A model generated the notes under the pieces. It saw only the letters and a list, made by a program, of their open reading frames with translations. It was not told the origin of the DNA and searched no databases. A DNA stretch of 34,510 nt from Paracoccaceae bacterium (GTDB taxonomy: Bacteria; Pseudomonadota; Alphaproteobacteria; Rhizobiales; Stappiaceae), in the NCBI GenBank assembly GCA_013373445.1, contig JABXHV010000172.1, positions 1-34,510 of the forward strand, read 5' to 3'. The position numbers and the translations under genes were made by a program. Shown piece by piece: positions 1 to 8,798 of the stretch (position 1 is its first letter; the number at the start of each line of letters is the position of its first letter).

Positions 1-662
1 ATGCCAACCGCATGCACCTCATCGATATAAGTCATAGCATTGTATTTGTCGGCCAGATCGGCAATCGCCTCGATCGGTGCGATATCGCCATCCATTGAGT
101 AGACCGATTCAAAGACAATCAGTTTCGCCCGCTCATTGCCGGCTTTCTTGAGCAGCTCTTCGAGATGTTCAAGATCGTTGTGCCGCCAGATCTGGCGCGC
201 CGTGCCAGCGTTTTTTACCCCGGCGATCATCGAAGCGTGGTTCAACTGATCGGATAGGATCAAGCAATCCGGCAACAGTTTGGCAACAGTGGAGATCGTT
301 GCTTCGTTCGAAACGTAGCCGGATGTGAATACGAGAGCGGAGTCCTTGCCATGCAGATCCGCCAATTCCCGTTCAAGTAAAACCAATGGATGATTGGTGC
401 CTGAAATATTGCGCGTTCCACCGGCGCCCGCGCCCATCGACTGGGCAATCTCGGTCATCGCGGTAATGACTTTTTCGTTTTGGCCCATGCCAAGGTAATC
501 GTTTGAGCACCAGACAGTGATTTCGCGCTCCAAGCCGTTCTCGGCACGCCAGATTGCCGTCGGAAATCTCCCGGCAACACGCTCAAGATCAGCAAACACA
601 CGATACCGTTTTTCGGTTTTGAGAGCGTCGAGCGCCTCTGCAAACCTACGCTTATAGTTCAT
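1..662 (-). CDS. hemA: 5-aminolevulinate synthase, N-terminal part (cut by window edge)
   Basis: Condenses glycine with succinyl-CoA to 5-aminolevulinate, the first step of haem synthesis by the Shemin (C4) route, using pyridoxal phosphate in the cytosol. Reading from the ATG at 662 gives an open frame to the window edge, about 220 residues of a protein usually a little over 400. Recognisable stretches include RYRVFADLER, TVWCSNDYLGMG, GAGAGGTRNISGT, FTSGYVSNEA, DQLNHASMI, ESVYSMDGD and TYIDEVHAVG, all typical of alphaproteobacterial ALA synthases and of the alpha-oxoamine synthase family. The PLP-binding lysine lies outside the window. The start is supported by the family's short N-terminus and an AAGG sequence upstream. 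The other alpha-oxoamine synthases (KBL, BioF) fit less well, because the N-terminal block is HemA-like. No frameshift is visible. Confidence 0.95.
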   Translation of the reverse strand, partial: MNYKRRFAEALDALKTEKRYRVFADLERVAGRFPTAIWRAENGLEREITVWCSNDYLGMGQNEKVITAMTEIAQSMGAGAGGTRNISGTNHPLVLLERELADLHGKDSALVFTSGYVSNEATISTVAKLLPDCLILSDQLNHASMIAGVKNAGTARQIWRHNDLEHLEELLKKAGNERAKLIVFESVYSMDGDIAPIEAIADLADKYNAMTYIDEVHAVG

Positions 663-835
663 CCCGGAACCTTGTTTTTTGATATTTTGGCAGACTTTAC
701 AAGTTAGCTGGGGCGGAGTCTAAGGATAGATTGTCGCGTCCCCGTCGAAATTTGACAGCAAATACGTGGTTTCCTCGAAGATCTGCGCCGAAATAACTCT
801 CTCTTCAGATTTTTGTGTCATCACTTAGGCTGACC

Positions 836-844
836 AGGAGGTGA
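836..844 (+). promoter_or_regulatory. Full-length Shine-Dalgarno of the receiver gene
   Basis: AGGAGGTGA matches the whole anti-Shine-Dalgarno of 16S rRNA and sits four bases before the GTG at 849. It fixes this non-ATG start and suggests efficient initiation. Confidence 0.8.
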
Positions 845-848
845 AGTT

Positions 849-1403
849 GTGAGTCTAGATCTGGCCTCGCTAACATTTTTGCTCGTTGAAGACAGCGCGT
901 ACATGCGCACTATTATCCGCACGATGCTGCAGGGCTTCGGCGCCCGTCGTATTGTCGAAGCGGAAGATGGAGCCTCCGGTCTGGAAGCCATGGATCGAGC
1001 CAATCCCGACATCCTGATCATGGATTGGGTCATGCCTATCCTTGATGGCGCAGATATGGTTCGAATGATCCGTAGTCCAAACAACCCCTTTGCCTATATT
1101 CCAATTATCATGGTGACAGCCCATACCGAGCGCAGCCGTATTGTTGAAGCGCGCCGACTTGGGGTTCACGAATTGCTCTCAAAGCCTATCTCTGCAAAAG
1201 CGTTGTATCAGCGTGTGTCTAGTGTGATTTTGCATCCCCGCGATTTTATCAAGACACCGACCTACTTTGGGCCGGCACCGCGCGAAATTCGCAATCGTCA
1301 AAAGATCTGGCAGGGCGCACCGGGCGAACAGCCGGGTGGCGGCGGTGGTTCAGGCGGCCAGGGTGGCGGCGCAGGCGGCGGACAGTTTGCATCCGTTGGC
1401 TAG
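849..1403 (+). CDS. Single-domain CheY-like response regulator with Gly-rich tail
   Basis: A receiver protein of 184 residues with no DNA-binding or enzymatic output domain. The receiver covers about residues 8-128. It has the acidic pair E14/D15 (LLVEDS), phospho-acceptor D59 (ILIMDWVMP), T90 and K112 (LLSKPIS), so phosphorylation should work. About residues 129-155 form a basic, proline-containing linker, and the last 30 or so are almost only Gly with some Gln, Ser and Ala, which looks disordered. The GTG start is fixed by a full Shine-Dalgarno. No histidine kinase lies next to it. It is divergent from hemA and upstream of aroQ, neither of which suggests a pathway. It probably acts by protein contact, as CheY/DivK-type regulators do; the partner is unknown. 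Confidence 0.85.
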   Translation: MSLDLASLTFLLVEDSAYMRTIIRTMLQGFGARRIVEAEDGASGLEAMDRANPDILIMDWVMPILDGADMVRMIRSPNNPFAYIPIIMVTAHTERSRIVEARRLGVHELLSKPISAKALYQRVSSVILHPRDFIKTPTYFGPAPREIRNRQKIWQGAPGEQPGGGGGSGGQGGGAGGGQFASVG

Positions 1404-1525
1404 ATGCATCGAATTTGTATCTTGCCAGATGCAAGCACCTCAGCTTTTTATAGAGTTTCTTTCAGACGCCTTGGGTCAAAAGCTTCTGCACAACTCAGGT
1501 CTCTGCCAATTAAGTAGGTCTCGTC

Positions 1526-1969
1526 GTGACTGATTTGCGTAAAGTCTTCATTTTGAACGGCCCCAATCTGAACTTGCTCGGCAAGCGTCAGCCGGAGATC
1601 TACGGTCATGAGACGTTGCAGGATGTCGAGATGGCCTGTCGCCAAATAGCCTCGGCTGCCGGGCATGATATCCGGCTTCTGCAAAGCAACGCAGAACATC
1701 AGCTGATTGACTGGGTTCATGAGGCGCGCGAAAGCGCATCCGGGATCATCATCAATCCGGCCGCTTTCACTCACACTTCTGTTGCGATTCTGGATGCGTT
1801 GAATGCCTTTGAGGGTCCGGTGATCGAGGTGCATATTTCCAATGTTCACAAGCGTGAAAGCTTCCGGCATCACTCCTTCGTATCCGGTCGCGCCGATGGC
1901 ATCATCATTGGCTGCGGTGTGCAGGGGTACGAATTGGCTTTGCAGCGAATTCTAAAAATTATCAATTAA
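1526..1969 (+). CDS. aroQ: 3-dehydroquinate dehydratase, type II
   Basis: Converts 3-dehydroquinate to 3-dehydroshikimate in the shikimate pathway by the type II (dodecameric, metal-free) mechanism. The 147-residue length is normal for the family. Visible active-site elements are the [17 protein letters not shown] segment with R21 and the catalytic Y26 on the mobile lid, N77 in [11 protein letters not shown]83, E101 and H103 in EVHISN, and R114. The start is GTG at 1526, giving the usual short N-terminus before [10 protein letters not shown]. In many alphaproteobacteria aroQ precedes accB and accC. Here it is followed by a metal-transport operon, so that linkage is absent. A 12-base perfect palindrome begins one base after the stop codon. 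Confidence 0.95.
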   Translation: MTDLRKVFILNGPNLNLLGKRQPEIYGHETLQDVEMACRQIASAAGHDIRLLQSNAEHQLIDWVHEARESASGIIINPAAFTHTSVAILDALNAFEGPVIEVHISNVHKRESFRHHSFVSGRADGIIIGCGVQGYELALQRILKIIN

Positions 1970-1970
1970 A

Positions 1971-1982
1971 TCAAATATTTGA
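1971..1982. repeat. 12-bp perfect palindrome after aroQ
   Basis: TCAAATATTTGA reads identically on both strands and lies directly after the aroQ stop, about 45 bases upstream of the sitA operator. It could be a protein site or a chance AT-rich palindrome. It lacks the features of a terminator. Confidence 0.35.
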
Positions 1983-2025
1983 AAAGATATCATAGATGCA
2001 CTGATTTGCTCTTAGATGCCCTAGT

Positions 2026-2046
2026 TGCAAATAATTCGCATTTGCA
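2026..2046 (+). promoter_or_regulatory. Candidate Mur (Fur-family, Mn-responsive) operator of sitABCD
   Basis: A 21-bp inverted repeat with perfect 7-base arms, TGCAAAT and ATTTGCA, around a 7-base centre, ends 59 bases before sitA. TGCAA...TTGCA palindromes upstream of sitA are the known type of site for Mur, the manganese-responsive Fur homologue of Rhizobiales and relatives. The fit of sequence and downstream gene is strong; binding itself is inferred. Confidence 0.7.
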
Positions 2047-2105
2047 TTGACGCCACTGATATTTTCTCCTAAGCCATAGGTTCTGAGTATTTATGGAGAA
2101 AATGG

Positions 2106-3047
2106 ATGCCTGCCTCGCACTTGCCGAAACTTGGACACCTCTGGAAGCGTATGTCGGTGTGTCTGGGTGCTTTTCTCCTTGCTATGACGCTGCCGGTCAT
2201 CGGCATGAGCGCGCAGGCCGCTGAAAAGCTGAAGGTCGTGACCACATTCACTGTGCTGCAAGATATTGCGCAGAACGTTGCTGGTGACTATGCGGTGGTT
2301 GAGTCTGTGACCAAGCCGGGCGCCGAGATTCATGGCTATCAACCGACCCCGCGTGACTTGCTGCGTGCTCAGGATGCGGATCTTATTGTCCGTAACGGTA
2401 TGAACCTGGAGCTGTGGTTCGAGCAATTTCTGAACAATTTGGGCGATGTGCCGTCAGTGACAATCTCGGCAGGTGTTGATCCGATCCTCATCGGCGAGGG
2501 GTCTTATAATGGTAAGCCCAATCCTCATGCGTGGATGTCACTCACCAACGCTATGATTTATATCGATAATTTGAAGAATGCGTTCTCAGAAGCCGATCCA
2601 GAGAACGCGTCGGGATATGCGGCAAATGCCAAGGCATACAAAGCCCGGCTTATGAAAGAAATCGAGCCTTTGAAGGTAGAGCTGAACACCATTCCGCAAG
2701 GTCAGCGCTGGCTCGCGACCTGTGAAGGAGCATTTTCCTATCTGGCGCGTGATTACGGCCTGCATGAAACCTATCTGTGGCCGATGAATGCCGATCAGAC
2801 CGGCACACCGCAGCAAGTGCGGAAGGTCATCGACACTGTGCGTGAGCAGAAGATTCCGGCGGTTTTTTGCGAAAGCACCGTCAATGTTGGGCCTGCCAAA
2901 CAGGTTGCGCGCGAGACGGGTGCCAAATACGGTGGAGTTCTCTACGTGGACAGCCTGTCTGAAGAGGGTGGGCCAGTGCCGACCTACCTCGATCTCCTGA
3001 AAGTCACGAGTGAAACCATCGTCAAAGGCCTCACTGGCGCTGAGTAG
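2106..3047 (+). CDS. sitA: Manganese/iron ABC transporter substrate-binding protein
   Basis: Periplasmic cluster A-I (ZnuA/PsaA/SitA-type) metal receptor that delivers Mn(II), possibly Fe(II), to the SitCD permease. It has a signal peptide of about 39 residues with cleavage near SAQA-AEK. The four expected metal ligands are H76 (EIHGYQPTP), H141 (NPHAWMS), E207 (CEGAFSYLA) and D282 (YVDSLS). A Glu in the third position and no His-rich loop favour Mn/Fe over Zn. Length (313) is normal. GGAG seven bases upstream supports the ATG at 2106. First gene of sitABCD, downstream of a Mur-type operator, so probably repressed when manganese is plentiful. Confidence 0.93.
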   Translation: MPASHLPKLGHLWKRMSVCLGAFLLAMTLPVIGMSAQAAEKLKVVTTFTVLQDIAQNVAGDYAVVESVTKPGAEIHGYQPTPRDLLRAQDADLIVRNGMNLELWFEQFLNNLGDVPSVTISAGVDPILIGEGSYNGKPNPHAWMSLTNAMIYIDNLKNAFSEADPENASGYAANAKAYKARLMKEIEPLKVELNTIPQGQRWLATCEGAFSYLARDYGLHETYLWPMNADQTGTPQQVRKVIDTVREQKIPAVFCESTVNVGPAKQVARETGAKYGGVLYVDSLSEEGGPVPTYLDLLKVTSETIVKGLTGAE

Positions 3048-3109
3048 CGCAGTGCCCGGATCTTCATACAGCCAGGTCAACAACCAGCCAAAACAAGAAC
3101 AGGCATATC

Positions 3110-4015
3110 ATGCAGAGCCCCGAACGTGCAGCAGAAGTCCGCGAAACGGATCAGCCCGGAATTGAAGCCGATGCTGTGACGGTGACCTATCGCAACGGTG
3201 TAACCGCTCTTTCCAGCGCGTCTTTTCAAGTGCCTGTCGGATCGATTGCCGCTCTGGTCGGCGTCAATGGCGCCGGCAAGTCAACACTCTTCAAAGCGAT
3301 CATGGGGTTCTTGCCCGTTGCGTCTGGGGAAATTCGGGTCCTTGACCAAAGCATCGCCCATTCCTTGAAAAAGGGAATGGTCGCCTATGTGCCCCAGTCA
3401 GAGGAAGTGGACTGGACGTTTCCGGTGCTGGTTGAAGACGTGGTCATGATGGGCCGCTATGGAAAAATGGGTTTTCTGCGACGCGCCTCGAGCGGCGACC
3501 GTGAAGCGGTTGCCAACGCCTTGGCGCGGGTTGGAATGACCGACTTCAGTAAGCGCCAGATTGGAGAACTGTCGGGTGGCCAGCGAAAGCGCGTGTTTCT
3601 GGCGCGTGCCCTTGCGCAAGAGGGAAGCGTTATTCTCCTCGACGAACCATTTACAGGTGTGGACGTTCAAACAGAGGACGCAATCATCGCCCTGTTGAAG
3701 GAACTACGTTCCGAAGGCAAGGTCATGCTTGTATCCACCCACAATCTGGGCTCCGTGCCAGAGTTTTGTGACCAGACGGTTCTGGTCAAGGGGACGGTGC
3801 TCAAATACGGCCCGACGGAAACCACCTTCACGCGCGAGAACCTTGAATTGGCTTTTGGCGGTGTGCTTCGGCACTTCGTTTTGGGTGGAACTGACCTTCA
3901 CGACGATGATGACCAGCGCAAGGTGACCATCCTTACCGATGACGAGCGCCCCATGGTTATCTATGACGACAAGACGCATACCGTGAACAAGGGCGAACGC
4001 GAGGGGCAAGACTAA
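3110..4015 (+). CDS. sitB: Manganese/iron ABC transporter ATP-binding protein
   Basis: Cytosolic ATPase that powers the SitCD permease. It carries Walker [10 protein letters not shown] (51-59), Q-loop near VPQSEEVDW (94-102), signature LSGGQ (154-158), Walker B VILLDEP (174-180) and switch H211. The [18 protein letters not shown] stretch is typical of SitB/MntB-type ATPases. After the ABC domain there is a tail of about 45 residues (256-301) rich in Asp, Glu and His, including LHDDDD at 263-268; it is not part of the catalytic fold. The stop codon overlaps the sitC start by one base (TAATG), indicating coupled translation. The 62-base gap to sitA holds no obvious terminator. Confidence 0.95.
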   Translation: MQSPERAAEVRETDQPGIEADAVTVTYRNGVTALSSASFQVPVGSIAALVGVNGAGKSTLFKAIMGFLPVASGEIRVLDQSIAHSLKKGMVAYVPQSEEVDWTFPVLVEDVVMMGRYGKMGFLRRASSGDREAVANALARVGMTDFSKRQIGELSGGQRKRVFLARALAQEGSVILLDEPFTGVDVQTEDAIIALLKELRSEGKVMLVSTHNLGSVPEFCDQTVLVKGTVLKYGPTETTFTRENLELAFGGVLRHFVLGGTDLHDDDDQRKVTILTDDERPMVIYDDKTHTVNKGEREGQD

Positions 4016-4902
4016 TGATTGCGACCCTTTTTGAGCCCTTCGGTTATGGCTACATGACCAATGCGATGTGGGTCAGTGCGCTGGTTGGCGGTGTTTGCGC
4101 CTTTCTCTCGGCCTATTTGATGCTCAAGGGCTGGTCATTGATCGGCGATGCGCTGTCGCACTCGATCGTGCCGGGCGTGGCCGGCGCCTATATGCTCGGA
4201 CTGCCCTTTGCCCTTGGAGCGTTCCTGGCCGGCGGCTTGGCCGCCAGCACCATGCTGTTTTTAAACCAGAGAACGGGTCTTAAGGAAGATACCGTCATCG
4301 GCATCATTTTTACCGGCTTCTTTGGCCTCGGTCTCTTCATGGTGTCCGTGTCCCCGGTTCCCATCAGTATCAACACCATAATCATGGGAAATATTCTCGC
4401 CATAACGCCTGAAGACACGCTCCAACTGGCAATTATCGGCTTCTTTTCATTGTCGGTGCTGTTGCTCAAATGGAAGGACCTGATGGTCGTCTTTTTTGAT
4501 GAAAGCCATGCACGCACCATCGGCTTGCGGCCGAGTCTGTTGAAGTTCATTTTCTTCGTGTTGTTGTCTGCCTGCACCGTAGCGGCAATGCAAACGGTGG
4601 GAGCATTCCTGGTTATCGCGCTTGTGGTGACACCGGGAGCCACCGCCTATCTTTTGACGGACCGCTTTGAAAAACTGATCCTTGTCAGCGTCGCACTCGG
4701 CGCAGGAACGAGTTTCTTCGGGGCCTACTTGTCCTATTTTCTCGATGGGGCGACTGGTGGGATCATCATCACGTTGCAAACGCTGGGCTTTCTGGTTGCT
4801 TTCGTGTTCGCGCCCAAACACGGCAAGTTGGCCGCGCGGCGCCGAGCTCGCAAAACGCTGGAAGACATAAAGAACCAGCCGGCAGCGGAGGGCGCGCTAT
4901 GA
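4015..4902 (+). CDS. sitC: Manganese/iron ABC transporter permease 1
   Basis: Inner-membrane subunit of the ABC-3 (zinc/manganese/iron) permease family, 295 residues with about eight or nine hydrophobic spans. The family's conserved segment GWSLIGDALSHSIVPG is at residues 39-54, where the Asp and His are thought to line the metal path. The C-terminal 30 residues are cytosolic and basic (FAPKHGKLAARRRAR). It overlaps sitB by one base and sitD by four. Together with SitD it forms a heterodimeric channel. No irregularity is seen. Confidence 0.95.
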   Translation: MIATLFEPFGYGYMTNAMWVSALVGGVCAFLSAYLMLKGWSLIGDALSHSIVPGVAGAYMLGLPFALGAFLAGGLAASTMLFLNQRTGLKEDTVIGIIFTGFFGLGLFMVSVSPVPISINTIIMGNILAITPEDTLQLAIIGFFSLSVLLLKWKDLMVVFFDESHARTIGLRPSLLKFIFFVLLSACTVAAMQTVGAFLVIALVVTPGATAYLLTDRFEKLILVSVALGAGTSFFGAYLSYFLDGATGGIIITLQTLGFLVAFVFAPKHGKLAARRRARKTLEDIKNQPAAEGAL

Positions 4903-5741
4903 GCGAGCTGCTCCTGCCTTTCCAGTTTCCGTTCATGCAGAATGCCTTCTGGATTTCAATGTTGCTTGCCCCACCAACGGCGATCCTCTCCTGCTTCCTG
5001 ATCCTCAAGGGGTGGTCGCTGATGGGGGATGCACTCAGCCATGCTGTTCTGCCGGGTATCGTCGCAGCCTACATCTTCAACATACCGCTGGTCATCGGGG
5101 CCTTTGCAGCGGGCATGTTCTGCGCTGTCTCGATCGGTTACCTGAAGGAAAACAGCCGGGTGAAACAGGACACCATCATGGGTGTGGTGTTCTCCGGCAT
5201 GTTTGGCTTCGGCATGGTCATCTACACGAAAATTTCGACGAATGTGCATCTGGACCACATCCTGTTCGGCAACATGCTGGGCATTGATTCTCAGGACCTT
5301 TGGACTGGTCTGATCATCGGCGGTGGTGTGACGCTGCTGTTGTTGTTCCGCGCCAAGGACCTGCTGTTACACGCCTTTGATCCGGTGCAGGCTCAGGCCA
5401 TCGGACTGCCTGTCAGGCTGTTGAATTACGGCTTGCTGGCCCTTTTGTCGCTGACCATTGTCGCGACGTTGAAGGCTGTGGGGCTGATTTTGGCGATTGG
5501 CCTGCTGATCGTTCCAGGGGCCATTGCCTTCCTGCTGACTCGGACCTTTTGGTCGATGGTGGTCGTGGCCGTGGCCGTGACGCTGGTCGCGATGTTTGCA
5601 GGTGTTTATGCCAGCTTCTGGCTCGACAGCTCATCAGGCCCGACGATCATCCTGGTCCTGATGATCTTCTTTATCATCGCGTTTATCTATCGCCAGCTGG
5701 CCAATTGGGCGACCTCAAAGCGGACAGCGGCTTCGATATAA
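4899..5741 (+). CDS. sitD: Manganese/iron ABC transporter permease 2
   Basis: Second ABC-3 permease subunit, 280 residues and about eight membrane spans, paralogous to SitC. The conserved GWSLMGDALSHAVLPG segment lies at about residues 38-53, followed by the family's hydrophobic helices with IVPGAIAFLLT near 203-213. It starts inside the sitC stop (ATGA overlap) and is the last gene of the operon. The presence of two different permeases is the usual SitABCD layout and separates it from ZnuABC, which has only one. Confidence 0.95.
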   Translation: MSELLLPFQFPFMQNAFWISMLLAPPTAILSCFLILKGWSLMGDALSHAVLPGIVAAYIFNIPLVIGAFAAGMFCAVSIGYLKENSRVKQDTIMGVVFSGMFGFGMVIYTKISTNVHLDHILFGNMLGIDSQDLWTGLIIGGGVTLLLLFRAKDLLLHAFDPVQAQAIGLPVRLLNYGLLALLSLTIVATLKAVGLILAIGLLIVPGAIAFLLTRTFWSMVVVAVAVTLVAMFAGVYASFWLDSSSGPTIILVLMIFFIIAFIYRQLANWATSKRTAASI

Positions 5742-6125
5742 CGTTGCTGCCCAGCCTGTTCCCGAGGCTATGTGAGAAATCCATTGTCGCGTTGAAGGGC
5801 AGTTTCGTTCTGCCCTCAGGGACCGGCGGGCCTGGCCAAGACTACCCCAGAGCGCGGAATGCACAGTTGTTAACCGAGTGCGTGACCGGCACCTTGTTCA
5901 AGCTTTGCTCCCGGTATTGGTAGCTCAGGCCTATGGACGCATTATCCTGGCAGCTCGAATGGCAAGTATTCCATCACGCTAATTGTCCAGCATACCGAAG
6001 AATGCTCTGATGGCATGTGAGACTTTACATATGATTTCGATGCAATTTTACCTTTGCTAGGGGGCGCTCCGGCGCATGGCTGTTGTAGAATCAACCCTAG
6101 AAACGTTTCCTTTGAAAAGGATTTC
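5742..6125. other. Intergenic region after sitABCD
   Basis: Between sitD and a small gene on the opposite strand. It holds one stem-loop at 5796-5816 and a short inverted repeat TCCTTT/AAAGGA at 6108-6121, beside the end of the small gene. No ORF with a credible start or family resemblance and no RNA gene was recognised. Confidence 0.6.
5796..5816 (+). terminator. Stem-loop after sitD
   Basis: Seven-base arms AGGGCAG and CTGCCCT flank a 7-base loop about 55 bases past the sitD stop. There is no T-run, so this is a weak terminator candidate or an mRNA-end stabiliser. Confidence 0.35.
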
Positions 6126-6344
6126 TCAGCGAATCTTGCGCGCCAGGTACAGGCAAAGAATGCCTAAAAGCCATGGCACGGCCGCGAGAAACGAAAAATC
6201 GCCGTCAAAAAAGTCGGCCAGTTCCAAACCGCAGCCGTAAGAACTGGTGTTGTAGGCGCAGCCAAGCAACACGATATAGGCCCAGGCAGCGATTGACCCA
6301 ACAATCAAGAAGGCCGCGAGGACGTAGAAGAAGATTTTCAGCAT
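6126..6344 (-). CDS. Small two-span membrane protein, unknown function
   Basis: A 72-residue protein I do not recognise. It has a hydrophobic N-terminal span (about residues 4-28), a short central loop with two cysteines and acidic residues (GCAYNTSSYGCGLELADFFDGD), a second span (about 52-67), and a basic end ARKIR. Two cysteines seven positions apart in a loop between spans could form a disulphide if the loop is periplasmic. The hydrophobic-polar-hydrophobic pattern supports a real gene, but the ribosome-binding site is weak. It stands alone between sitD and tRNA-Thr. Confidence 0.55.
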   Translation of the reverse strand: MLKIFFYVLAAFLIVGSIAAWAYIVLLGCAYNTSSYGCGLELADFFDGDFSFLAAVPWLLGILCLYLARKIR

Positions 6345-6652
6345 GAGATCAAAGTCTCGTAAGCGGAAATGCAGTCAGTGCGGGTGCCTTGACTGAGATG
6401 GTCAGAGTGTTGGTGTCCATCTATGACTTGTAGCGTTATCGCAGGCTACCTTCAATCCTGCCGACCTTGTGATCACTTGTGCTTTAGCCGTTCGAAAACC
6501 TTGCGCTCTGTCATCAGACAGCACCAATGGTCTTTGCAAAGATAGAAAATGGTCTGGGCTCAAGCGCTTTAACATCAAATTGATAAGCAGCAGGAAATGC
6601 AGCGCTCGCGATGTGGAGCAATCAAAAACTAAAGAAATTGTGTGGATTCAAA
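6345..6652. other. Intergenic region between small membrane gene and tRNA-Thr
   Basis: No convincing gene. The part next to the tRNA, read on the minus strand, is T-rich (TTTCTTTAGTTTTTG), which would suit termination of the tRNA transcript. ORFs through this interval continue across the tRNA and look accidental. Confidence 0.5.
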
Positions 6653-6727
<75 letters not shown>

Positions 6728-7114
6728 TTTCGGCCAGAATAAGCCTTGCCTCGGTGGCGAGGCCAACCGAAGTGAGGCGCTTTTGCCATAAGTGGCTTGA
6801 GGGTGCAAGCGCCAAGTTTGAGTTTTCGTCAAATCCGTTGGGCTCAGCAATGCGCGTGGTCGAGCTATGAGTTGTCTGACTTCCTTTTTGGCCGCATTCG
6901 GACTGTTTGGCGTGGGGACACAGATCTTTAAGCGTTGTGGATAGGGCAGGGTGTCTGGATACGACAAGAGCTCAGCCGAACGGTTTGCATGCGCGCAAGC
7001 TTGGTTTAAAAGCCATCGGAGACTTTTGTGATCTGATCAGCGCAGTGCAGGCTCTTGCCGGACATGGGATCAGATACACAATGAGACCCATGAGCAGACA
7101 TCAGGAACAAAAAA
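6728..7114. other. Intergenic region between tRNA-Thr and the murA-linked small gene
   Basis: Divergent spacer that should carry the tRNA promoter (minus strand) and the promoter of the 7115 gene. A hairpin GCCTCG-GTGG-CGAGGC lies at 6748-6763, upstream of the tRNA. No gene was recognised. Confidence 0.5.
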
Positions 7115-7291
7115 ATGGCGGATAAGACGCCTGAAGACGAGCGTGACGGCACTGGTACCGCAGCACCATCTGGCGGCAAAAAAGCGGTGGGAAAGAAAAC
7201 CAGCCGCGAGGATCGACTGGCTGAAGCGCTCAGGGCCAATTTGCGCCGTCGTAAAGTCGCCGCAAAGACCCGAAATAACGAAAAGGAATAG
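7115..7291 (+). CDS. Small basic protein upstream of murA
   Basis: A 58-residue ORF with an acidic start (MADKTPEDERDG), a Gly/Lys stretch, and a C-terminal half matching the pattern SREDRLAEALRANLRRRK. I recognise this helix-plus-RRRK pattern as recurring in very small proteins just upstream of murA in Rhizobiales, but no function is known to me. The ATG has AGGA eight bases upstream. The predicted amphipathic helix (about 31-46) and basic tail could bind nucleic acid or acidic lipids, which is speculation. The gene is below common length cut-offs, so it may be missing from automated annotations. It probably shares control with murA, 217 bases downstream. Confidence 0.65.
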   Translation: MADKTPEDERDGTGTAAPSGGKKAVGKKTSREDRLAEALRANLRRRKVAAKTRNNEKE

Positions 7292-7508
7292 AGCATGGAC
7301 TGATGTCGAACCAGGCAGCCGTAAACCTCAATTACCACCTTGCCTTGCAAGACTTGGTCGTTGGGTGTAATTGGCCTGCCGAGCAACGGGATCAGACAAA
7401 CTGATTTGATTAAAAAGCGGAACAGCACCGCCCGTGTCCTGACCTAGGAATTAGTTCAGGGTATTTCGGCGCTGGTGGCTAGGGCGCTTGCGATTTTGGG
7501 ACGGGTAA

Positions 7509-8798
7509 ATGGACAGCATTAAAGTGGTTGGCGGCGCCGAGTTGAACGGCATCATTCCGATTTCCGGAGCCAAGAACGCAACCTTGCCGCTGATGATCGC
7601 CAGCTTGTTGACCGATGAAACCCTGACGTTGACCAATGTTCCGCGTTTGCGCGACGTAGCCCAGCTTACGCAGATCCTGTCAAACCACGGCGTTGACTAC
7701 GCGGTGAACGGAAAACGGACTGGTCAGGACGATCTGGAAGGCCAGACCCTTAACCTGACGGCTCGCGAGATCGTCGACACAACGGCGCCTTATGAACTCG
7801 TTTCAAAAATGCGCGCCAGTTTCTGGGTTGTCGGTCCACTGGTCGCCCGTATGCATGAGGCGCGTGTATCGCTGCCTGGTGGCTGTGCAATCGGAACGCG
7901 TCCGGTTGACTTCTTTATTGACGGTTTGGCCGCGCTGGGTGCGCAGATCGAGATTGAAGCTGGCTACGTGGTCGTCAAGGCCCCCGGTGGTTTGAAGGGC
8001 GCACGCGTTGAATTCCCGCGTGTATCTGTTGGTGCTACCCACACAATCATGATGGCTGCGACGCTCGCCAAGGGTGAGACAGAGATCGTCAATGCGGCCT
8101 GTGAGCCTGAAGTGGTTGATCTGGCAAAATGCTTGATTGCAATGGGTGCCAAGATTGAAGGTGCCGGAACGCCTACGATCCGCATTCAGGGCGTCAGCCG
8201 CCTGCATGGTGCACATCATCAGGTCGTCAGTGATCGGATTGAGACCGGTACCTATGCTATGGCAGTTGCAATGACAGGCGGAGACGTCTTGCTCAAGGGA
8301 GCTCAGGCCGATCTATTGCAAAGCGCACTCGATGTGCTGCGTCAGACAGGCGCTGAGATTACCGAAACCACCGACGGCATTCGCGTTCGCCGCAATGGTA
8401 ACGGCATCATGCCTGTCGATGTCAGCACTGAACCGTTCCCGGGGTTCCCGACTGATCTTCAGGCCCAGTTCATGGCCCTGATGACTCGCGCCAACGGCAC
8501 AAGCAAGATCAACGAGACGATCTTTGAAAACCGTTTCATGCATGTGCAGGAACTGGCGCGCCTGGGCGCCCACATTACTATTGATGGCCACACGGCGACC
8601 GTAGAAGGTGTCTCGACACTGCATGGCGCTCCAGTCATGGCAACAGACCTCAGGGCTTCTGTGTCCCTGGTGATTGCAGGCCTTGCAGCTGAAGGCGAGA
8701 CCACAGTGAGCCGAGTTTATCATCTGGATCGTGGATTTGAACGCCTGGAAGACAAGCTGACCCGGTGCGGCGCCCAAATCGAGCGTGTTTCTGCTTAA
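7509..8798 (+). CDS. murA: UDP-N-acetylglucosamine 1-carboxyvinyltransferase
   Basis: Transfers enolpyruvate from PEP to UDP-GlcNAc, the first committed step of peptidoglycan synthesis, in the cytosol. The 429-residue length matches the two-domain inside-out barrel family. Visible sites are K22 in SGAKNATLP, the substrate-binding R102 region ([12 protein letters not shown]), and the catalytic loop [10 protein letters not shown] with C126, the fosfomycin-reactive cysteine. The catalytic Asp is in [12 protein letters not shown] and the substrate loop in [10 protein letters not shown]. Because the cysteine is kept, fosfomycin sensitivity of the enzyme is expected. It heads the conserved block that runs to yacG. 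GGGACGGG precedes the ATG. Confidence 0.97.
   Translation: MDSIKVVGGAELNGIIPISGAKNATLPLMIASLLTDETLTLTNVPRLRDVAQLTQILSNHGVDYAVNGKRTGQDDLEGQTLNLTAREIVDTTAPYELVSKMRASFWVVGPLVARMHEARVSLPGGCAIGTRPVDFFIDGLAALGAQIEIEAGYVVVKAPGGLKGARVEFPRVSVGATHTIMMAATLAKGETEIVNAACEPEVVDLAKCLIAMGAKIEGAGTPTIRIQGVSRLHGAHHQVVSDRIETGTYAMAVAMTGGDVLLKGAQADLLQSALDVLRQTGAEITETTDGIRVRRNGNGIMPVDVSTEPFPGFPTDLQAQFMALMTRANGTSKINETIFENRFMHVQELARLGAHITIDGHTATVEGVSTLHGAPVMATDLRASVSLVIAGLAAEGETTVSRVYHLDRGFERLEDKLTRCGAQIERVSA

Noticed and set aside
2106-5741. ZnuABC zinc transporter
   Set aside because: There are two permease genes, the binding protein lacks a His-rich loop and has Glu as third ligand, and the upstream palindrome is Mur-like, not Zur-like.
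7006-7428. A 140-residue open frame on the minus strand
   Set aside because: It covers the small basic gene at 7115-7291 in reverse; that gene has the better start and a recognisable helix pattern.
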